DNA from: Sorghum bicolor
Taxonomy: Eukaryota > Streptophyta > Magnoliopsida > Poales > Poaceae
Direction: 5' to 3'
DNA: 64,000 bases
Assembly (NCBI RefSeq): GCF_000003195.3
Contig: NC_012878.2
Span: 22,216,071 to 22,280,070, forward strand
The notes under the pieces are model-generated. The model was not told the DNA's origin and searched no databases. It saw nothing but the letters and a program-made list of their open reading frames with translations. A program made the translations under genes and the position numbers. Positions 58,049 to 64,000 of the stretch are shown here, piece after piece. The first letter of the stretch is position 1; each line of letters starts with the position of its first letter.

Positions 58049-58065
58049 GTAGCCCTCGAGTCTCT
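58049..58065 (-). other. E polypurine tract
   Basis: On the minus strand AGAGACTCGAGGGCTAC runs into the LTR TGTCAAGG, the form usual for this group. Confidence 0.75.
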
Positions 58066-58875
58066 GCTTGAGCACTTGTGGTTGAGTAGAGGCTCTTTTG
58101 ACGGTCGAGTCTCCGTGGGGGGTCACGCGAGCGACCCCCGCAGGGGTAGCCCCCGAGACATTGGAGGAGTCTTGGACTCCTTTGAGGGCTGTATTGCTTT
58201 TTCTGGTGGGTCCGCTCCCGATTTTCCCTTTCTCAAAAAGGCATTTCGTTCTGGAAGGGAAATTCAGATCCTTATTGGTTGTCCTTACTTTTTTGAGGCT
58301 GGGGTCATGACGTACTCTCAATGGAGCGAGCGCCACCGCCCAAGGTGAGTTCCTATCGGGTAATCCAAGTGAGAACCCTTGCCCCATTCGAGGGGGTTGG
58401 CTACAGCCTAGAGGCGTCCTCATTTAAGCGGGGCTAGTGTGGTCTGGGATACTGGTCTCGTTGATAAAGTCCAGCGGCTCGGTGCCTCCCTCCATGGGGA
58501 TTCCTCTCGACCTTCTTGCCACTGCCTTGGATACTCCCTATGAGTTCTCGAGGCAGGCCTCGTTTTCGACCCTCGCTGGGTGTCCCTGACTCTAGTACTC
58601 GAGGGCGACCGTTGAACCCATCTGGCGGGCCAGTCTGCGCTCCCTCGAGATTCTTATGGTGGCGCGCGCCCACCTTACCTTGTCGTAGAAGGAAGAGTTG
58701 TGGCGGTTCGTTTTCTTGCCCGTTGGACGTGCCTTTTTAGGAGAGAGTCATTGTGGCACTGTGCCGCCTACGGAATCCGTAACGCCCTGTCAAGGGGAGA
58801 GAGAAGACCATTAGGCGGCACATTCAATAGGGACGTTACCATGTTTGTCGGATCTGCCCTTTGGGGAGGGTCGCC
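58066..58875. mobile_element. E region between PPT and opposite-strand gene
   Basis: There is no convincing gene. ORFs on both strands (58098-58423, 58434-58740) are GC-driven. It would contain the upstream promoter region of the + strand gene. Confidence 0.5.
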
Positions 58876-58883
58876 TATAAATA
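58876..58883 (+). promoter_or_regulatory. TATA box of the opposite-strand gene in E
   Basis: TATAAATA lies 131 bp before ATG 59014, in the context GCCTATAAATATC. It is on the strand opposite to pol. Confidence 0.55.
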
Positions 58884-59013
58884 TCGTAGGATTGCCCAGC
58901 TACGGTTTCTTCCACCTTCCACCATTGCTCTCCTACCTCCTCTTGCTTTCTTGAAGCGCACCGCACCCTCGAGCTAACCAGACCCGTAGAGCCACTTCCC
59001 TCCTTCCGCCAGG

Positions 59014-61494
59014 ATGCCTGTGAGACTCGTTGCCCCCGACAATTGGCGTCCGTCGTCCATGACAGAGCGCCGGCTGAGGGACCTACAGAAGGAGGGTCTC
59101 ATATGTTCCCGTACTTCCTCATTGCGGCCTAAGTGGATTGTGCCGCCAGCAGACCACCGGGAACCAAATCCACCAAAGGGGTATGTTGTGTCCTTTGCCA
59201 AGTTCCACCGTCACGGCCTCGGCTCTTCCCCAAGCCGCTTCATGAGGGCACTCTACTACCACTATGGTATGGAGCTTCAACATTTTTCTCCGAACGCCAT
59301 CACTGCCACGGCGGTCTTTGCTGTGGTTTGTGAGGGCTACTTGGGGATAATGCTGCACTAGGACCTATGGCTCCTCTATCGAGGTGAGCTCTTTCGTGCC
59401 CTCGGTGGGGCCATAGGGGTGAGGAAGTCGGTGCGGGCCGGCAGCCTCAACATGGTGCAGTACACAGGCAGGCGGAGGAGCCCCGAGAGTACATCCCGAT
59501 CGGGCTAACGTCGAACCACGCCCAATGGGACACTCAATGGTTCTACCTCCGCAACGATGACGACCTTTTCCCTGCCTATACCGGGCGGTTGATCTCGGAG
59601 CGCCCAGAGAATTGGAATTACGGTGTCGTCAAGACCCTTTAGTTGCGACTACGCCCTCTTCTCGACACCCTGAAGATGTTGTGCAAGGAGGGTCTAACCG
59701 CCGCGCTCGTTCTCTCGGCGGTCCACCATCGACGGGTACTCCCGTTGCTGTCTCAACCGCTGAGGTTGGACGAGATGGGCCCTGGTGTCTCATCTCGGGA
59801 CCTCAAGGCATGTCGGATGTCCAACGAGGCGCCCGTGGATGAGGAAGTGGCCGCCAGGGTTAGAGCGGCTATCGTGGGTGACTTCCAGCTAGAGCAGGTC
59901 AACGGCTTTCCCATGAGGCCTGAGAAAGGCTACCACAATTTGGTGAGTGCTTGGAGCCATCTCTATTCGATCTCTGTTGTTGGGTTGTGTTGTTCTTCCC
60001 CTCATCTTTCTTGTGCTTATTCTTCGACTTTTACCAGGGGATGATCGACTTCTAGTCCTCGAAGCCTCTGATGAAGGAGGATGATGTCAATCGCGAGAAG
60101 AGGCGTGCTTTCGCCGAGAAACAGAAATCCACCAAGGATGCAGAGAAGAAGACAAAGAAGAAGAACCTTGAGTGACAAGCGCTTGAGGCACGTCGAGCCA
60201 AGTCGAGGCATGGAGGGGAGTCTAAGGAGGACTCCCCTGACGAGGCCGATGATAGTGGTGATGGTGACGACGAAGAAGATTCTGAGGGGATGGCTACTCG
60301 CCTCGACAGGATCCTAGAAGACCCACCATGGACCGATGTTGATACATCACGCACGGTGGCTTCCAAAGGGCTACCAGAAGGAGGTGTCGCCGCGCCACTC
60401 GCGTGACGACACCCCCCTGCTCCACGAAGAGTCGTGTCACTACCCAGCCGCAACCCCCTCCGGCGTTTGGCTCGGGACATAGGGTCAAGAGCTTGGTGAC
60501 TGGGCCATTAACTCATGGTCGCACCACCGTGGTGGCTTCGAGCCAGGGGGAGGGCGTCGTAGGAGTGCTAGACTCGGCGTCCGTTAGGCGGGAGGCATGG
60601 AGCCGAGGCCAGCACTAGCCCAGGAGAAGCCAGGGGCCACGACGAGGGGTGGCTCGAGACCTACTGGTCGAGGTACCGATAGGAGGGTCGTCCTTCCCAT
60701 AGGGTAAGGTCTACGTGTTGTGATTTTGTCTCCGATGGCTTGTTTTTCTATTGGTTTCCACCTCTTTAGTCTACTCCTCTTCCGCTCAGGCTGAAGAGGC
60801 CGCTGGAGCAGGCTCAGCGCTCGATGGCCAAGAGGCTCAAGGCGGGGGCAAGCTCCAAGGGCCTACTTGAGTGACTCGTTCCTCTTTTCGTGGTTCTGTG
60901 GTCAAGTTGTTTTAGCGCTAAGTCTCTTTGTGTTTGACGTATCGCTTTGGGGTGCGCGCAGGTTCATTCGACCCTTGACCACATGTTGGCGATGATAAGA
61001 CCCCACCTCGACCGTCAGAGGGGGGCAATGGCTCTAGAATCGTCCTACCGTCCCCCGGACAGGGCGAGACACCTCGTCCCGATGGTCAGGAGGGAGCCCC
61101 CAAGCTGCCCCAGTCAAGGGGAGTAGGCGACCCCATCACTATCAATGATGAGCCAGTGGATGAGTCGAGGGAAGCGGCTCGAGGCGACGCTCTGGTTGAC
61201 CAGTTGTGTTACCTAGGCGCCGCTCTAATGGATCGGGTGCGGGACGCGCTTCATACTAGGGTGAAGCGGGCAATGGCGGTTGTCTACTCAGGCTTCTCCT
61301 ATGATATGGAGGTGGTGTCCCACGGCTTCATCACCGACATCTCCCAGAGTGACGCCGAGAACGAGGAGAGGCTCCATGCCTTGATCGCCGACATGGAAGT
61401 TCCAGGTGAAAGGCTGGCGAAGCTGTTCGAGCAAGAAGTGCTACCTCCGAGACCGACGTGGGCGCGGAAGACTAGGGGTAGAGGGGAAAACTGA
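59014..61494 (+). pseudogene. Opposite-strand accessory gene of Tat element (PF04195-like)
   Basis: From ATG 59014 the first exon shows the plant 'putative gypsy type transposon' domain: CFAKFHRHGLG-like start, SSPSRFMRALYYHYGMELQHFSPN and VVCEGYLGI. It is interrupted by TAG at 59359 where Trp is expected, a frameshift near 59475 and another TAG near 59640. A GT-AG intron is likely at 59943-60037. The next exon (60038 onward) has a Lys-rich stretch (EKKTKKK, possible nuclear signal) and an acidic stretch, with TAG and TGA stops. Later exons include 60791-60870 and the C-terminal exon 61156-61494, with a helical RVRDALHTRVKRAMAVV region and LAKLFEQEVLPP. Genes of this type lie antisense in the 3' region of some Tat elements; in maize Grande, as I recall, one has its own promoter and a nuclear product. 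Confidence 0.7.
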
Positions 61495-62053
61495 GGGCCT
61501 GTGAGCCTAATCCGGGTGTCTAGACCCATTGTAATATACTTGTTTTGATTAAGTACTGTGGCTCGAGTGGCCTTAAGACTTGTGGCTTTTATGCATATTA
61601 TGCTCAAGTTTCTTTTACTTCTATTGCTGCCTAAGTTTGTGTTCCTCGATCAATCTTTCATTAGGGCGACTTCGATTACCTCGAGGGTGAGGGAGTGAGT
61701 AGAGTTACCGTAGCCCGGAGGCGTAGGGGTTCTTAGGCTCGACGTCCCTCGACCCTTAAGGGGCTCGAGGCGTGCCATTACTACTTGGTCGTGCGGGGTT
61801 TTCTTAGGGCTTACAATGGAACAGAGATAACGTTGAGTTTTTTGAAAAAATGTTCGATTTTTAGGAACCTGTTGGGGGGACCCCCTGCTAGCCCCCGAGG
61901 TAGTGTCGATTATGATGAGTCATGGTCGATACTCTCTCCTAACGTTGAGGTTTGACTGGTAATAAGCATCTACTGCTTGAAAAAGAACTTTCATTTATTC
62001 ACACATTCATTCTAAGGGTTTTGGTACAAAATGTGCATGAAAATTTAGATGCT
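61495..62053. mobile_element. E gap between converging genes
   Basis: The opposite-strand gene (+) and pol (-) converge here. I see no gene. Overlapping 3' ends could give antisense transcripts. Confidence 0.5.
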
Positions 62054-64000
62054 TCAAAGCTCTAAGGGTAGAAGCGACGTAGCTATTCGATGTTCCATGC
62101 GTTGGTGAAGACTGCCATTTTCGTCTGCGAGCTTGTATGTCCCTGGCTTCCAAACCTCGGCCACCACGTATGGGCCCTCCCAAGGTGGAGTTAGCTTGTG
62201 GCGTCCTTGATTGCTTTGCCATCGATGTAGGACGAGGTTGCCCACTTTTAGATCTCTCTTGCGCACGTGCTTGTCGTGGTAGCGTCAGAGCTTCTTCTGG
62301 TATCTTGCTAAGTTGAGGAGGGCCATGTCTCGAGCTTCCTCGAGCTGGTCAATCACGTTTTCTTGGGTCTCCTTGTTTGTCTGCTCGTTGTAGGCTTTGA
62401 GTCGAGGTGACCTATACTCGAGATCTATTGGGAGCACAGCCTCGGAGCCGTAGACCATGAAGAACGGGGTATATTTCGTAGCTCTGCTTGGCGTTGTTCT
62501 TAGGCTCCACAGGACTGAGGAGAGTTCCTCGACCCACTTCTTGCTGAAATTTTTCAACCGGTTGTAGATTCTAGGTTTGAGCCCTTGCAGGATTATGCTG
62601 TTGGCTCGTTTGACCTAGCCATTAGTTCAAGGGTGAGCTACTGCGGACCAGTTCACACAGATGCGGTGCCGGGCACAGAAGTACAAGAACTTTTTGCCGG
62701 TGAACTGCGTACCGTTGTTAGTGATAATGACGTTTGGGTATCCCGAACCGGTGGATGATGTCGGTGAACAAGAGGACAGCCTATTTGGAGTAGATATTTG
62801 TGATGGGTTGAGCCTCGATCAATTTGGAGAACTTGTCGATATCTACCAGCAAATGAGTGTATCCACCTGCTGCCCTTTGGAGAGGCCCCATGAGATCGAG
62901 GCCCCAAACTGCGAATGGCCAGGTGATGGGGATCATTTGCAGAGTGTGAGCGGGGAGATGGGTTTGCTTGGCGTAGAATTGGCACCTGTGGCATGAGCAA
63001 ACGAGCTCGATGGCGTCAGCAACGGCCGTTGGCCAGTTGAAGCCTTGTTGGAAGGCATTTCCCACGAGGGTCCTAGGAGCCGCATGGTGGCCACAAGCCC
63101 CCAAGTGTAGGTCCTCGAGGAGCTTTCGACATTCCTCTATGGTGATGCAGCGTTGCAGGATCCCCGTTGGGCTTCGTCGGTACAGCTCTTTGCTTTCGCC
63201 ATAGATTACGTATGATTTGGCCCGTCGAGCAATACGGCAGGCCTTAGCTCGGTCTTCTGGCAATTCGCATCGAATCAGGCAATTGAGGAAAGGTGTGTGC
63301 CAGTTGAATGGTCGACTGGGGCGTTGGGGAATTTGCTCGACCGCCATTGCTTCTGCCGCCGTTAATAGGGCCTCGACCGTGTCGGTAGGCTCGGGAGCGG
63401 AAGTTTCGGCATTGGCCCCCGGACCTAGGTCGACGGAGGGCTCGTGCAGGTCTCTCAAAAATGCATCTGGTGGGACGGTGCCTCGAGTGGATGCAATCTT
63501 GGCGAGCTCGTCGGCCGCTTCGTTGTATCGTCGTGTGACGTGAACGAGCTCGAGGCCATGGTGCTTGTCTTCGAGATTGCGCACTTCCTTGCAGTAAGCC
63601 CCCATCTTTGGGTCATGGCAGCTCGAGGCTTTCATGACCTGGTCGATGACCAGCTGAGAGTCACCTCGAACGTCGATGCGTTGGACCCCTAGCTCGATGG
63701 CAATTTTTAGCCTGTTGACGAGGGCTTCATATTCTGCAACGTTGTTGGACGCGGCGAAGTGTATTCTGATGACATACCTCATATGGACGCCAAGAGGTGA
63801 GATGAGCAGCAGGCCTGCCCCGGCTCCTGTCTTCATGAGAGATCCATCGAAGTACAGCGTCCACAACTCTACCTGAACTTGAGTTGGGGGAGCTAGGTGT
63901 CTGTCCATTCAGCGACGAAGTCCGCCAGCGCTTGAGACTTGATGGCTTTCCGAGGCGCATAGGTGAGGGTCTCACCCATGAGCTCGACTGACCACTTGGC
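62054..64000 (-). pseudogene. E pol: RNase H linker, second RNase H and integrase
   Basis: From the window edge: ALADFVAEWT linker (~63920), then the additional RNase H typical of Tat with all four acidic residues (YFDGS, AEYEAL, RGDSQL, ADELAK; 63500-63870), then integrase with CHRC (~62985) and WGLDLMGP (first Asp ~62900). The second catalytic Asp is replaced by Asn (ITNNGTQF, ~62725) and the Glu by Lys (VKRAN, ~62615). A frameshift near 62780 and stops near 62625, 62637 and 62285 break the frame. The integrase C terminus (WEGPYVVAEV) ends at 62054. Antisense ORFs here are shadows. Confidence 0.85.

Larger units (their letters stand above)
56970..64000 (-). mobile_element. Element E: Tat-lineage LTR retrotransposon (partial)
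   Basis: The 3' LTR (56970-58048), PPT (58049-58065), an opposite-strand gene (59014-61494) and the pol end (62054-64000) are visible; the rest is beyond the window. The second RNase H domain upstream of integrase and the WGLDLMGP-type integrase identify the Tat lineage (RIRE2/Grande-like). The left TSD candidate is ctatc (56965-56969). Confidence 0.8.

Overview
The window looks like intergenic nuclear DNA of a large grass genome (Poaceae, probably panicoid; species not determinable). I found no host gene, tRNA, rRNA or CRISPR array. Nearly every stretch belongs to Ty3/Gypsy LTR retrotransposons of the Tekay/Del, Athila and Tat lineages, nested in one another, plus a Copia-like LTR remnant. 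Boundaries rest on terminal dinucleotides, 5-bp target-site duplications (TSDs), primer-binding sites (PBS), polypurine tracts (PPT) and the encoded domains.

Layout. An outer minus-strand Tekay-like element (H) supplies 1-888, 8980-9871 and 38679-43240. Two elements are inserted in H. A1 (889-8979, minus, Athila-like, gag-protease plus an extra ORF, no reverse transcriptase) has TSD cctgt/cccgt. B (9872-38678, plus, Athila-like with protease-like, RT, RNase H and integrase regions and an extra ORF) has TSD tcatc. The 3' LTR of B is split by C (18049-37630, minus, Athila-like, two tandem retropepsin domains only, TSD gtcgg). C is split by D (20049-31897, minus, Tekay-like, gag-protease only, two 4180-bp LTRs that are nearly identical, TSD gtatc). 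H, B, C and D therefore form four nesting levels, with D the youngest.

From 43241 to 57000 there are remnants: a Gypsy fragment arranged pol tail / LTR / PBS / gag start (F), a SIRE/Maximus-like Copia LTR, a 3.9-kb solo LTR with TSD ctttt (46398-50313), a leader fragment, a truncated relative of that LTR ending at 55017, and an Athila-like fragment (G) with an ATHILA ORF-1-like gene. From 56970 to the window end lies a minus-strand Tat-lineage element (E) whose 3' internal region carries a multi-exon gene on the opposite (+) strand.

Coding regions are mostly decayed, typically by CAG-to-TAG, CGA-to-TGA and TGG-to-stop changes, as expected from deamination of methylated cytosine. The most interesting signals are non-coding. 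(i) Each D LTR holds an array of small hairpins with a constant TAGCAA loop and different, self-complementary arms. (ii) Three Athila-like elements carry a purine-rich block between inverted-repeat arms, at the same place but with different arm sequences. (iii) In A1, B and G the extra ORF is preceded by a promoter-like module resembling LTR U3 sequence.
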